From Aulostomus chinensis (Eukaryota > Chordata > Actinopteri > Syngnathiformes > Aulostomidae): a DNA stretch of 64,000 bases. The position numbers were made by a program, and so were the translations under genes. Location of the stretch: the NCBI GenBank assembly GCA_037954235.1, contig JBBMOA010000020.1, positions 24,609,677 to 24,673,676 on the forward strand, read 5' to 3'. Positions 49,921 through 60,836 of this stretch are shown one piece after another. Every line of letters begins with the position of its first letter. Within the stretch, counting starts at the first letter, position 1. The notes under the pieces are model-generated. The model was not told where the DNA came from and ran no database searches. It saw only the letters and a list, made by a program, of their open reading frames with translations.

Positions 49921-50277
49921 ATGGAAGCAGTCGCCGCCAAAGGGCTGTCAGACGAGAACCTCCTGGACCCGTGTTGTCTTCAGCCTCTCCGGAAGCTGTT
50001 CAATCACTATGTTTGGATTGTTCGTTTGGATGTCAAAGGTCAGCAGGTGGCGCCGGGTCAAAGCTGAAAGCAGAGGTTCGTAAAAGGATCCTAAATATGC
50101 ATTTAAGCTTCCTTTCCAGGAGACGGCGAAGCTCCCATCAGCTCAGAGAGACGCAGCGTGGAGACGGTCCTGAACTTCGATGGCCCGTTGAAGACCCAAA
50201 CAGTTTTTGTCATCAAAAAGAAGGGGTTCATTTTAGGCGCCGTCGGTCTGATGACAGCTCAGCTGAACGCTGGCTGA
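49921..50277 (+). CDS. Candidate small two-exon gene, function unknown
   Basis: ATG at 49921 in an ideal Kozak context (GCACCATGGAAG), ten bases after a strong acceptor (TTTGTCAG at 49911-49918 area), so a 5' non-coding exon may lie upstream. Exon 49921-50038 ends AAAG|GTCAGC; an 81-bp intron follows; exon 50120-50277 begins after CTTTCCAG and closes with TGA. The join keeps phase (a split Gly codon). The predicted protein has 91 residues: an acidic/hydrophobic start (MEAVAAKGLSDENLLD), a central NFDGPLKTQTVFVIKKKG, and a small-residue hydrophobic C-terminus (FILGAVGLMTAQLNAG) that could be a membrane segment. AATAAA lies 21 bp after the stop. I recognise no family. An overlapping unspliced frame (49902-50300) is less protein-like. 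Confidence 0.4.
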
Positions 50278-50298
50278 ACTGTTGTGTCATCACTTCTT

Positions 50299-50304
50299 AA
50301 TAAA
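50299..50304 (+). terminator. Poly(A) signal of the small candidate gene
   Basis: AATAAA 21 bp after the TGA at 50275-50277. No strong GT-rich element is evident directly after it. Confidence 0.4.
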
Positions 50305-51971
50305 CCCTGATCAAACGGGACGCTTGGCGCCGGCAGAGCTGCTGTCAGGAGCAACCTAGGGGTCATTCTTAGTGTGGAGCCGAGACGTCGACGAGGCGGA
50401 CGAACACAGCCGAACGTGGTCTGACTTGTGTTTGACCTCTGAACTCTTGGTCAAACTTCCAGGACTTTCCCATCATGCACTTTGTTTATTGTCACAGTCA
50501 CCACCTCATGAATATGCAGGAGACATTAATTCGCTGTGAAATAAACTGCTGAGAGACGGAAAAGATCCACAGCAGACGTGGCGACGGGCCAACTTATTAA
50601 CACACACCAACCTCTGTGTGCACGTGTGTGTGCGCGCGCACGCACGCTGCTCTTTCATGTGTCTTTGAGGCTGAATGTGTTTTCGACTGTGACCAGCAGC
50701 TGCCGGTTGCTCTCCGTTCTGAGCTTCCTTCACCTTAGCAACAGATTCTTCGCTGCCTTTGTGGGCTTCAACTGAATTCTGGGATTTCAATTTGGTGAAA
50801 AGAGAACGAAAAAATCAGGAGAGAATGAAAGAATCATGGCTGACTGCTGAAAGCCACCCAGACCTGTCCTCTGGAGGAGAGCATGGGAACAGAAATGAAA
50901 ATTCTTTTTACTTGAATCTTCGCTTTCGTTGGTTTAAGCGTTCCAAGTTTTATGCTTCTTTGAAGACGTTTGGCCTCTGGTCCAGGGTCGCATCAGTGAA
51001 GGAGCCTCGGCGTGGCTCTGGCGGCGGGAGGGAAGCACGTGCTGAGGCGTCTGATCTCCGACAGCCGAGTGCGAAACAGAACGAGTCTTCAGGGACAAAC
51101 CAGCAGATCAGAGTGGCGAAGAATAACGGAGGCTGCTTGGCGATCAGTCGCCTGCTGACGTTCGTGACAGACCAGAGCGAAACGTGGACACAAAACTGAC
51201 TCAACATGCGGCGTTCCAGAGGAGGACGAGGAGAACAGATGCAGAACACCAGCTGGCGGTTCTGCTCTGCTGCGGTACCGAGCAGCCCAACACTGCTGCA
51301 GCGGGTCAGAAGCAGTCAGACCTCATCGCCCCAAGCAGCCTCTGCATGATCATGTGACACTGCCTGGTCGTGGTGGTGATGAAGTAATTAAGTCGAGCGT
51401 TCATTGAGTGCTGATGAAAATGAATTTAGTTTCCCACTAATGGACATTAATGGACTCCCCATCCATTCGTGCCTCCCACACGTTTAACACGCATGTAACA
51501 CGACACCCCCCATAACCACTTCACTACCAGTTACTGTTCACGCAGATGACCTTTGACCTGTGAAACCAGGCTGCTGCAGGAAGCTCACAGTCCTGCTGCA
51601 ACAACAAGCGTGCTGAAAGTAAACGCTTCGTGCTTTGATCAACGTGATGATGGAATCAGCGACACGAGAACGTTTGAGCTCTCGTTTCGATGTTTCGTCA
51701 TCACAACATTCACCTCAAGCCGTCACCGTGTCGCTGTGTCACCAAGAACGACAAACACCCAGATTCACCATCGGCTGTTTGTTAGGCTTTCATCTGATCG
51801 ATAACGGCGACCTCATCCGAGACGCTGGGAGTGTCGGTCACCTTCGCCTCCTCGCAGCCGCCATGTTTGATTAAGGAGATCAAACTCAATTTTTTAATTG
51901 AATTCATCGCTCTGCTGATTTCAGAAACCTCAGCGGAGCTCAGGAGTCCCAATCATGTGACATTTGACTGA

Positions 51972-52029
<58 letters not shown>

Positions 52030-52699
52030 ATCACTAACGGAACCAGCAGCTAGCAGGAGCATTAGCCAGCGAGGTGGAAAAAGTTCATTTCAGCTGATTT
52101 TACTGTTCCTATCAGGTTCAATATTTACAACAGCAGACGTCTTCGCTGCTGAGAGACACAAACAAATCTTTGCAGCATGTAAATAGTCACGTGATCATGT
52201 GATCCCTGGTGATACACCTTTGTTTCCGTTACCAACTGTGGTGACCAGGGAATGTTGAAAACACATATGTTAGCTCTTCTAGAGCCGTGACATCATCACG
52301 ATGGTCTCCAGGAATAGCGCCTGCCTGCAGCTTACATTTTACTGTCATTTGATTTCAATAAAAAGATCAAAAATAATGTTGAGTTAACAACATCACGATG
52401 CTGATTTGAACAAATAAGTATTCATCAGTTTTCTGGTCTGTCTACAGGTCAGTTAGCGCTCAACTTTTAAAATGCTTCTTTTCTGAATGGAGTTTGGTGC
52501 GAGGCTACACCTCACCCTCGCCCACTCAGGCGTCCGTAGACTTCCAGCCTGGGAAGATGAATCTACACGCCATGACAGGAACCTCACGCTTCTACGCTCA
52601 CATTTCCTTCACTTCTTACCTCAGTTTTGTTGACAAAAATGGTCTTTAGCCAGCAGGGTTACTCTGAACACGGAGGGTGTACGAACAAAACTAACTACG
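50305..52699. other. Intergenic, no supported gene
   Basis: Several short ORFs without recognisable motifs, and a (CA)n tract at 51974-52027. A short GCGCGC-rich alternating stretch lies at about 50620-50650. Confidence 0.5.
51974..52027. repeat. (CA)n microsatellite
   Basis: About 27 uninterrupted CA units. Confidence 0.95.
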
Positions 52700-53640
52700 A
52701 ACCACTAACTAACAGCCATGGTCCTGTTTTGAAAGATTTTATTGATTGGTGTGATCGTTCCTTCTTGGTGCTTAATACAGCCAAAACAAAAGATATGATC
52801 ATTGATTTTAGACTACAGGCTGTAAACCACGATCCCACCGTCATGAAGGGTCAACCTCTGGAATGTGTTGAGAGTTACAGATACCTTGGGACTGTCATTG
52901 ACTCGAAACTAACTTTCAGCTTAAACTGTGAAGCTGTGTGTAAAAAGGGACATCAGCGCTTGTTTTGACTTCGGAGACTGGCCCGTTTTAACACTGATAG
53001 ATCTGTGCTGACCCTGTTTTATCGTGCTTTTATCGAGTCTTTTTTATCCTTCGCCCTGGTCTCTTGGTTTGGGAATTTGTCACTTCAAAACAAAAACTCA
53101 CTGAACCAAATTATTAAGTGGTCTGGCCGGCGTATTGGAGAGCCCCAACTCCCCATTACAGAACTGTACAAGAGGCAGTTACTGAGGAAAGCGAACTCCA
53201 TACTGGGGGATCGCTCCCACCCCTTAAATGATGAGTTCCGGCTCCTCCGCTCTGGCCGCAGATTCAGCGTACCGAAGGGTCACACAAAGCGGTACAGAAT
53301 CAGTTTTATACACAGAGCGGTCGGAATTTTAAATGACCATAAGTCTAGAACATTGGGTACCGGACATAAATCGATATAAAGTTATTTATAACTTATTTAT
53401 ATGGATTTTACTTCTGATGATTTCATTCAGATCAAAGGACGCACTGACAAGCACTTTTACCATGTTTTTATATTTGGATAGATTTTTTTTTTTTTTTAAT
53501 TTTATTTGATTGATTTTATTGTATGGACCTGGCTGGTATGTCTAGTGTGGAGATGTGAGTGGTATGAGGGGATTGCTGAATTCCTGCCTGCAAAACAAAT
53601 TTACCCTCGGGTACAAATAAAGAAACCTTGAACCTTGAAA
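52700..53640 (+). mobile_element. 5'-truncated L2/Maui-like LINE, C-terminal end
   Basis: Encodes the end of a non-LTR reverse transcriptase: FIDWCDRSFLVLNTAKTKDM, YRYLGTVIDSKLTF, LTLFYRAFIESFLSFALVSW. One in-frame TGA (about 52966-52968) breaks an otherwise open frame from 52627 to 53379, so only one nonsense change is visible. The 3' UTR ends AAACCTTGAACCTTGAAA, the short repeated tail typical of L2-type elements. The 5' end is lost at about 52700. Confidence 0.88.
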
Positions 53641-54411
53641 ACATGCTAACAGGCTACGAGTGAGCTAACATGCTAATGCTAACATGCTAGTGCTATCTCT
53701 GCGCTGTTCCGACTGGACATTCCAAGCAGCTCATCCAGTCACTTAATCACCAGCTGGTTTGTGACCCGCTGGGCCGTCAAAGACCTGCTCCGGATCCTCA
53801 GACTTGAGATACGAGGTTTCACCGCAGCAGGGAACTCTGAGCTGGCGGCAAATTTCAGGGGGCATTGATAGTTGAGTGTAGCCGCACCAGGCTAATGCTA
53901 GCAGGGACAGCTAGCGTGGTGTACGGTACCGGGACGAAGGGGATACGACCAGCTCGGTGGTCCTAACATTCTGTCAGAATTGTCATTTATTTTATTTATT
54001 TTGACACGAGCAGCTATGGTGTTGTTGTTTGTTTATGAACGTTTGTGTTGGGAGTATGTAAAAAAGTGGGGGGGGACAGGTGGTAAGATAACCTCATAGT
54101 AGTACCAGTAGTAGTACTAGGTACTAAGGTACTAAGTAGAGAAGGGGTAGGGATCAATAAGTTGATGCTTTTCCTCCTTTTCAAACATACAAAATATTAA
54201 CTAGCGTACTAAAGTGTGATTTACATCATTCACGTGTTTGAAATAAAGCCTTCAGTCATTCATGTTTGTCTGAGGCGCTCCTGACGGTGTTGCTAGCCGT
54301 GATCGCTAACATTAGCATGCACGTCACACACACGTCAGACACCCGAGGTGCAGGTGGTGCCCCCTGCTGGTTCCGCCAGAATCAACACACGCCAGCGCCG
54401 CTCAGTCAAGC

Positions 54412-54631
54412 GTTGAAACTATTACTACTACTACTACTACTATATATGTCTATGGTTGAAATCATGTGTGTATATATACATATATATATGTATATACATA
54501 CATATATATGTATGTATGTATATACATACATACATATATATATGTATATATATATATATGTATATATATACACATGTATATATATACACATGATTTCAAC
54601 CATAGACATATATAGTAGTGGTAGTAGTGTA

Positions 54632-54704
<73 letters not shown>

Positions 54705-55070
54705 TACTACTACTACTATATATGTCTATGGTTGAAATCATGTGTATATATATACATATATATGTATATATACATATATATATACACACTACTACTACTA
54801 CTATATATGTCTATGGTTGAAATCATGTGTATATATATACATATATATGTATATATACATATATATGTATATATACATATATATATACACACTACTACTA
54901 CTACGATATATGTCTATGGTTGAAATCATGTGTGTATATATACATATATATATATACATATATATGTATGTATGTATATACATACATACATACATACATA
55001 TATATATATATATACACTACTACTACTATATATGTCTATGGTTGAAATCATGTGTGTATATATATATAGA
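54412..55070. repeat. AT-rich palindromic cluster with a repeated ATGTCTATGGTTGAAATCAT core
   Basis: Five direct copies (near 54445, 54722, 54806, 54913, 55032) and one inverted copy (near 54586-54615) of a core flanked by (CTA)n on the left and (TA)n/(TATG)n on the right. (TA)n of about 65 bp at 54637-54701. The direct and inverted copies can pair over the whole 54.42-54.63 kb segment. Confidence 0.9.
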
Positions 55071-56132
55071 AACTGCAGTTGTTTGACGAAGAGACGAAAG
55101 AGGTTTTACTGGACACAAACGTCCATAACACCTGACGCGAGGGGGAGGTCCTCGGGTTCACCCGCTCACCAGGAGGAGGAGCTCACCTGCACCTTCCTTA
55201 CATCGCGGACAGACGCACAGAGGGGGAGGAGCCAGAGGTTCTTCTTTGAAGGAAGGTGCTTCATGTAATTAAGTCCATGTGTTAGTTTACAGTGCAGCCT
55301 CGCCACATCCAATATGGCGGCGACGCTGACGTTTCTTTTAGGGCCTGAGCCCGAAGACCCTATTAAGTTTTCATAACTTTATTTCAAGTTGTTCACAACT
55401 GTAACAACGAAGGCAAATTTTTCCATAGAAACTTAGACGTTGAAGAAGCTTCTAGAAATAAAAGAACATCAAAACTAAAAAACAGGAGAACAGAGAGAAA
55501 CCTCCACTGAGGTCTCCTTCCAGAGGAGCAAACAGGTCCATCAAAGAAACTCTCTGGGTGACACTGGGGGTCATGTGACACCAGGAGTGTCGGACAGCTT
55601 GAGGTCGTTCCTCCACCTGTTGATGGGGGGCTCCGCCTCCAGTGCTGCGTCCGAATAGCCAAGCAGGTCTGATGGCAGGTCTCAGAGCAGGTCGGAGGCT
55701 GTCCCAAACCACAACTGGCGTGAGTACCGACCTACTTCGCAACCTAAATTCCAGCCTAAACACGCCCACATTGGAGGTCGGTTCAGGTGCATCCTACGGA
55801 TCAACCTATGGCCCACAATGCACCGCGGACTTCTTCTTCGTCCCCTAAAAACTTGTGTACGCGTTTATGGATCAATGAGTCTCCAACAGTCCAGACCAAC
55901 AGTCTCCCATTCTGATGAACACCAACATTTATAGTCGTTGATGACTAAAGGTGCGTTCATGTGCTTAAAAATAGAGAATGAGTGAAAGGTGCTCAGAGTG
56001 GAGTGCAGTACCACAGCCAGGTCAGCAGATGGGGCATTCGTTGGTGCTGTCTACCTGATTGTGGTATCTGTGCTCTGCCAGCAGAGGTCGTGCTTCACCA
56101 CCAATCTTCTCGGGTGTCTGAATGGTGCCGCC

Positions 56133-56385
56133 ATGTTTAGGTTGTAGCAGGAGGACGTAGGGGTAGGACGTAGGGGTAGGACGGAGCAGGAGGATGTAGC
56201 AGGAGGATGTAGGGGGAGGACGTAGGGGTAGGACGTAGGGGTAGGACGGAGCAGGAGGATGTAGCAGGAGGATGTAGCAGGAGGACGTAGCAGGAGGATG
56301 TAGGGGGAGGACGTAGCAGGAGGACGTAGGGGTAGGACGTAGGGGTAGGACGTAGCAGGAGGACGTAGCAGGAGGACGTAGGTTG
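56133..56385. repeat. Minisatellite built on GTAGGGGTAGGAC / GTAGCAGGAGGA
   Basis: Mixed short units (12-13 bp) in irregular order, about 20 in all. The minus strand is open through it and reads Pro/Ser/Tyr-rich repeats, an artefact. Confidence 0.85.
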
Positions 56386-56918
56386 CTACTTGGCAGTACG
56401 GACGCAGCCCAGGTGTTCACACCTGTGAACAAAATGTTTCACCTGCACAATCAAATTGATCACCAGGAAGTCCAAGTTCTTCTCCTTCAACTGAACGCCC
56501 ACTTTAACAGACGTCCAGGTCAAAGGGCGGAGCCTAATTTCTCTGGTTACTAACGGCTCTGTAAGGAGAACCGGAGTTCAGGAACAATCACAGCAAACCT
56601 GTTCCACCGTTCTAGTGTCACTCAAACCTCTCTCTCGTTGAGCACTGAAGCTCGGATTGACCACAGAAGTTCTCATGAGTTGGGAAGAGACCAGGTTCCC
56701 CCATCAGATGAGGCGTTCCTCACGCTCCAGTCCCGCTCCTCCGCCCTCCCTCCCTCCATCACGGCTTCGAATGTGATCTTAATTCAACGGTTGCAAAGTA
56801 ATTTGACTTCTTTTTTATGTCTTTATTGCGGATTGTTTGTTATTTTGTTCTTGTTACCAAATGTAATACTTTTGTTAATTTACACATTGAGTAACTGAGA
56901 AAGATTACAGGAAAACGA

Positions 56919-56990
<72 letters not shown>
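56919..56990. repeat. (GT)n-(GA)n compound microsatellite
   Basis: About 11 GT units followed by about 23 GA units, ending at the sequence GCGCTCTCG. Confidence 0.93.
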
Positions 56991-56992
<2 letters not shown>

Positions 56993-57589
56993 TCTCGTGA
57001 ACATGGACGAGTCACACCTGACCTGCGGCCCTGCGGCGCCCTCTGCTGGCTCCCTGCTGCAGGATTGCCACGTTTGGAGTCACGTGACTCTCATCCCTGA
57101 CGAGATCAGCTGATGAGACGTATCAATAAAGTTTCGAGGATTTCAAGCGTTTCCAATCAACTTCTGCTTCTCGCCCTGCTTCTGTTTAATCATTCCTGAT
57201 CGTGTCGCTCTGGGCCCTCAGGACTCGGACACTCGGCGGGACCTTTCCTACGTTCCCCTCGATGTTCCTCACACTCCCCGAATGTTCCTGAGTCTGCAGA
57301 ACCTCCCCCGGGAGTTCCTCCTGGACGTGTTCTGGCACGTCGTCACAACCTTCGTGTTCTACCTGCATGTTGAGTGTAAAGGTAGGGGTTCTGATGTGGA
57401 CACGTTCGCTGACGTCATCGCCGATTCATAATCGATGACCCGTCCTCATCAACGAACATCGCTCTTCATAAATTCAACCCTGAAACAAAGAACAGAGGAA
57501 ACGTCACATCCACAAACTCTTTATTTGTGGGACGCGAGAGGAACCCGGCACCTGTTGTTCCGGTTCTGTTCGGTCAGAGGGGCGTGGAT

Positions 57590-58990
57590 GGGGAGGCGGC
57601 CCGTCAGAGAGGAGCTGGCGGGGCGGAGGGAGTCTTTGTGTCCGCAGGCTCCTCCGGGAGACGCTGCACTCAACCGCCCCGACATCCGCCGCCGGCCCCG
57701 CGGAGGCGCGCGTGGACCCCGGGACCCGGAGGACCGGAGGGAAGCAACTCGCCAAAGAGCCGCCACAAAGGAACCGCAGAGGGGCGGTTCCGATCAGACG
57801 CATCGATCCGACCCGCAGCCAGTCCGGGATCGATGGAGGCCGGGGCCGGTGAGGAGTCCGGAGCCGGCGGTTCCCCGGACATCACCGCGGAGAACTGCTA
57901 CGAGCTGCTGGCCGCAGCGAAGCGCGCCGGCGCGGAGAAGGCGCGGCAGCGCGTCTACGGCTTCATGAGCGACAACTACCTGCAGGTGCTGCGGAGCCCC
58001 GCGGTGTTCGGCCGGCTGACGGCGGCCGAGCGGGAGCTGATCCTGGCGCGGAGGACGGAGGGCAGGACGGTGCTGGCGGTGGCCGAGAGCAGCGAGGTGA
58101 GGGAGCGGGGCGGGAGCCGCGAGAGCAGCCGGGCGCAGAGCCCCCAACTGCCCCCCGCGGAGGAGCCCGACAGGCGGCGGGTGTTCTGCCTCGACCCGGA
58201 GAGCCGGAAGTGGGAGGTGCTGACCCGCCTGCCCGAGGAGGTCCCGCCCAGAGGTTCCGGGATGTGCACCTTGTACAACTACCTGTTCGTGGCGGGGGGC
58301 ATCGGGGTGCTGGCGGACGGGCGCTCCAAAGCGTCGGAGCGGGTCTTCTGCTTCAACCCGCTGACGGGCGCCTGGAGCTCCGTCCGCCCGCTGACGCAGC
58401 CGCGCTGCCAGCTCAAACTGGTGGCCATGGACGGCTACCTGTACGCCATCGGAGGGGAGTGCCTATTCACCGTGGAGCGCTACGACCCCCGCACAGACCG
58501 CTGGTGTCCGGTGGCTCCTCTGCCCAAAGGCTCCTTCGCCGTCGCCCACGAGGCGACATCCTCCGGCGGGGAGCTCTTCGTGTCCGGGGGCTCGCTCTTC
58601 TACCGGCTGCTGCGCTACAACTCCCGCCGGGACGAGTGGGAGGAGTGTCCGTTTAACGAGAGCCGGCGGCGGTCCTCGGACATGGTGGCGCGCCGCGGCT
58701 TTGTCTACCGCTTCGACGTGGACCGAGAACACGCGCGCGTGAGCGTCTTCAAGTACAACACCGTGGTGAAGGTGTGGCACGCGGGCACGTCCTTCCCGCT
58801 CCGCAACCCGCAGCCGTTCCGCTGTGCGGTTTTGGAGAACCGGATCTACTGCGTCAACCGGAGCCAGACGCTGCAGTTCGAGGTCCAGGAGGACCGGGAA
58901 GACCGGGAGGGCTTCCTGCCGGAGGTCCTGGCGTCTCCCGCCGAGGCCAGAGGGGCTCTGGTGCCCTTCGTGGTCACGCTGAGGCGGGAA
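57590..58990. promoter_or_regulatory. CpG island over the kelch gene
   Basis: Dense CpG dinucleotides (GCGG, CGCG, CCGG runs) through the 5' UTR and the whole coding exon, in contrast to AT-rich flanks. It probably contains the promoter. No TATA box was seen. Confidence 0.6.
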
Positions 58991-58993
58991 TAA
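57833..58993 (+). CDS. BACK-kelch protein, KLHDC7/KBTBD11-like
   Basis: Intronless gene, 386 codons from the ATG at 57833; the frame is open from 57527 but the upstream part is Arg/Gly/Pro-rich with no ATG and is likely 5' UTR. Residues ~16-75 form a BACK-like helical block (ENCYELLAAAK, FMSDNYLQVLRSPAVF, ERELILARR). A disordered Ser/Arg/Pro linker follows (~84-112), then kelch repeats from ~113: YLFVAGGIGV, YLYAIGGECLFTVERYDP, ELFVSGGSLFYRLLRY, each with the GG doublet and a downstream Tyr/Trp. There is no BTB domain in this frame, unlike KBTBD11 and typical E3 adaptors; this fits the KLHDC7A/B group. Its role is not established; kelch propellers usually bind other proteins. GC content is far above the rest of the window. 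Placement as KLHDC7-like rather than KBTBD11-like is from memory of the families. Confidence 0.85.
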   Translation: MEAGAGEESGAGGSPDITAENCYELLAAAKRAGAEKARQRVYGFMSDNYLQVLRSPAVFGRLTAAERELILARRTEGRTVLAVAESSEVRERGGSRESSRAQSPQLPPAEEPDRRRVFCLDPESRKWEVLTRLPEEVPPRGSGMCTLYNYLFVAGGIGVLADGRSKASERVFCFNPLTGAWSSVRPLTQPRCQLKLVAMDGYLYAIGGECLFTVERYDPRTDRWCPVAPLPKGSFAVAHEATSSGGELFVSGGSLFYRLLRYNSRRDEWEECPFNESRRRSSDMVARRGFVYRFDVDREHARVSVFKYNTVVKVWHAGTSFPLRNPQPFRCAVLENRIYCVNRSQTLQFEVQEDREDREGFLPEVLASPAEARGALVPFVVTLRRE

Positions 58994-60119
58994 CCGCAGT
59001 CCCGCCACCGCTGCGGCCTCCCGCTGCTTTGTGCCTTTTGCGTAACTGATTTTTGCAGAAGCCAAAATTTTACGCCATAGTCTCGTGATCACGCGTTAAT
59101 CTATCTTGAGATAAGGTCACCTGTGGTCACATGATCAGTTCCTAATATGACTACAAGCATGGCGGCTCTCTGCCTCCCTAGCTTTTCTTATTTTAGCATG
59201 AAAGTGTTTCAGATCCTTCCGGTGGGTTTCTTTGATGGAATTGTTGTTGTTTCAAGATCAAATAAGGCCTCTTTCAAACTCTAAAGAAATGAACATTTTT
59301 AACATTACAAGTCCACTGACTGGAACTTTCACCAACAGCTCAGACTTCCTCACCCAGGACTGTCAAAATAAAAGCATGATGTGAACGTCTGGATGAGTGG
59401 AGGATGGAGCGTTCCTGATCCTTCGCCTGCTCCTGCAGGGGCAAACCACTTTTTTTAATGACGCTTGTGTTCCTCATTATTATGAAATTCATTATTGTCT
59501 TTAAACTTGTGAAACCAGTTGAACTGGTGCCGCTGATCGCATTAATTAAAGGAAACATGAGAAGAAATATTTAACCTCACTGGTCTGGATCCTGCCTGAA
59601 GTCGTCTCAGTCCTTTACGGTGTTTCAGGAACCTTTATTTTGATGAGGCAATGACTGTTTCCTCTTCTTGTGGATAGTTCGGACCTTAATATGATTCATT
59701 GCCCTGACATTCCGTAAACGCGGAGCCAAAGACTTGAACGTCTTTGCTGTCGAGTCGTGACAATAAAAGAAACAGAAGAATTCAGTAAAAACCAAATTAA
59801 AACAAGCTTTTATTCTGCTTTTAAACCCTGTGGAGGCGTTTCCATAGAAACTGGCCAAAGGACACGTTCCATTTATCTGTTGAGATGTAAACAACACAAG
59901 CTAAAGGTTCAGGAATCAGAAGACATAAAGCACATGAAGAGCAGAGGACGATGGCAGGTCAGAGGTCAGCTGGTTCGTCGTCGGACTCTCAGCAGGGTTG
60001 AGGGTCCAAACGTCTGACACACAAACGACAGAAAACTTGGACGAGAAGTCAAAAAACTCTTTCACCTGGACTCTTTTCTCTTATCGGTCTGATGTCTTAT
60101 TCTTTTTCACTGTTTCAGT
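58994..60119. other. 3' UTR of the kelch gene and intergenic DNA
   Basis: AT-rich, no recognised exon. The 3' end of the minus-strand chemokine receptor transcript may also fall here, as the two genes converge. Confidence 0.5.
59367..59372 (+). terminator. Candidate poly(A) signal of the kelch gene
   Basis: AATAAA about 375 bp after the TAA at 58991-58993. A second AATAAA is at 59762-59767. Confidence 0.4.
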
Positions 60120-60543
60120 CTGAAAGATGCGGAGCAATGAAGGTTCTTCTACTTTTAAGAGACAATTGAAGACTCAATTGTTCAGAGAGCACCGAGGCAC
60201 TGAACCTGACTCTGCTCCTCTTTGGGGTAGAATCAGTCAGAGGGTCCAAGACCCAGCACTTAGTGACTATGTAGCACTAACTGGGTTGTGTCATGTTGTA
60301 TGTTTGTCCAAAAAAAAAAGGGAGGGGGGGGCGACACTTCTTCTGCCACTAGATGGCAGTACCTGTGACCAAATCACAACTGAAGCACTTTGGCGCTACA
60401 ATGGGTTTTTCCTTAATTAAGTCTGAATTCTTGCTTGTGTTGTACGTCGCTTTGGACAAAAGCGTCTGCTAAATGAAACTGTAGAATTGTAGAATTGTAG
60501 AACTGTAGAATTGTAGAATTGTAGAACTGTAGAACTGTAGAAG
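60120..60543 (+). mobile_element. 3' end of a non-LTR retroelement with pentanucleotide-like tail
   Basis: Contains TACGTCGCTTTGGACAAAAG followed by CGTCTGCTAAATGAAA, the conserved 3' end of widespread fish LINE/SINE elements. A degenerate (TGTAGAATTG)n tail follows at 60480-60543. The upstream stretch 60127-60260 reads like a LINE-derived frame (FKRQLKTQLFREH). Confidence 0.65.
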
Positions 60544-60836
60544 CTCTCCTTGGTAGAACTCTTCAGCCCGGTGCCGGCGTTCCCAGCAGCCTCAGCTATC
60601 GATGCGAATCACAGATGTTAGCTAGCATGCTAGCGTGCCCACTCGTGGTAGCATCACTCGGGACACGGTGACTTTTCACCCTCATGCCTGAAGGTGTTGA
60701 TGCGACCTTCGTTATCGGGGTCTCCTGCGTCGGTGCCTCTGAACCCTGAAGTAAAGAAATATTTCGTCTCAGGCGGGTCCTGAAGAGAGAAGGACGCCAG
60801 CGTCCCAGGACTCATCAGGTCTATGGACAAGACTCC

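Larger units (their letters stand above)
53641..57500. other. Intergenic, repeat-rich, no certain gene
   Basis: Besides the AT-rich cluster and the 56-kb minisatellite, it contains a fragment of a common fish repeat at 55340-55365 (GGGCCTGAGCCCGAAGACCC) and an element-like GCTGCGTCCGAATAGCC at 55648. An AATAAA lies at 57124-57129. An exon-like frame at 57222-57380 is described among the findings. Confidence 0.5.

Noticed and set aside
49902..50300. Unspliced 132-codon ORF
   Set aside because: It overlaps the spliced candidate in another frame and has Arg/Ser-rich low-complexity character; the spliced reading fits splice signals and the poly(A) site better.
54266..55268. Tyr/Ile-rich ORFs
   Set aside because: Translations of (TA)n and (TATG)n repeats.
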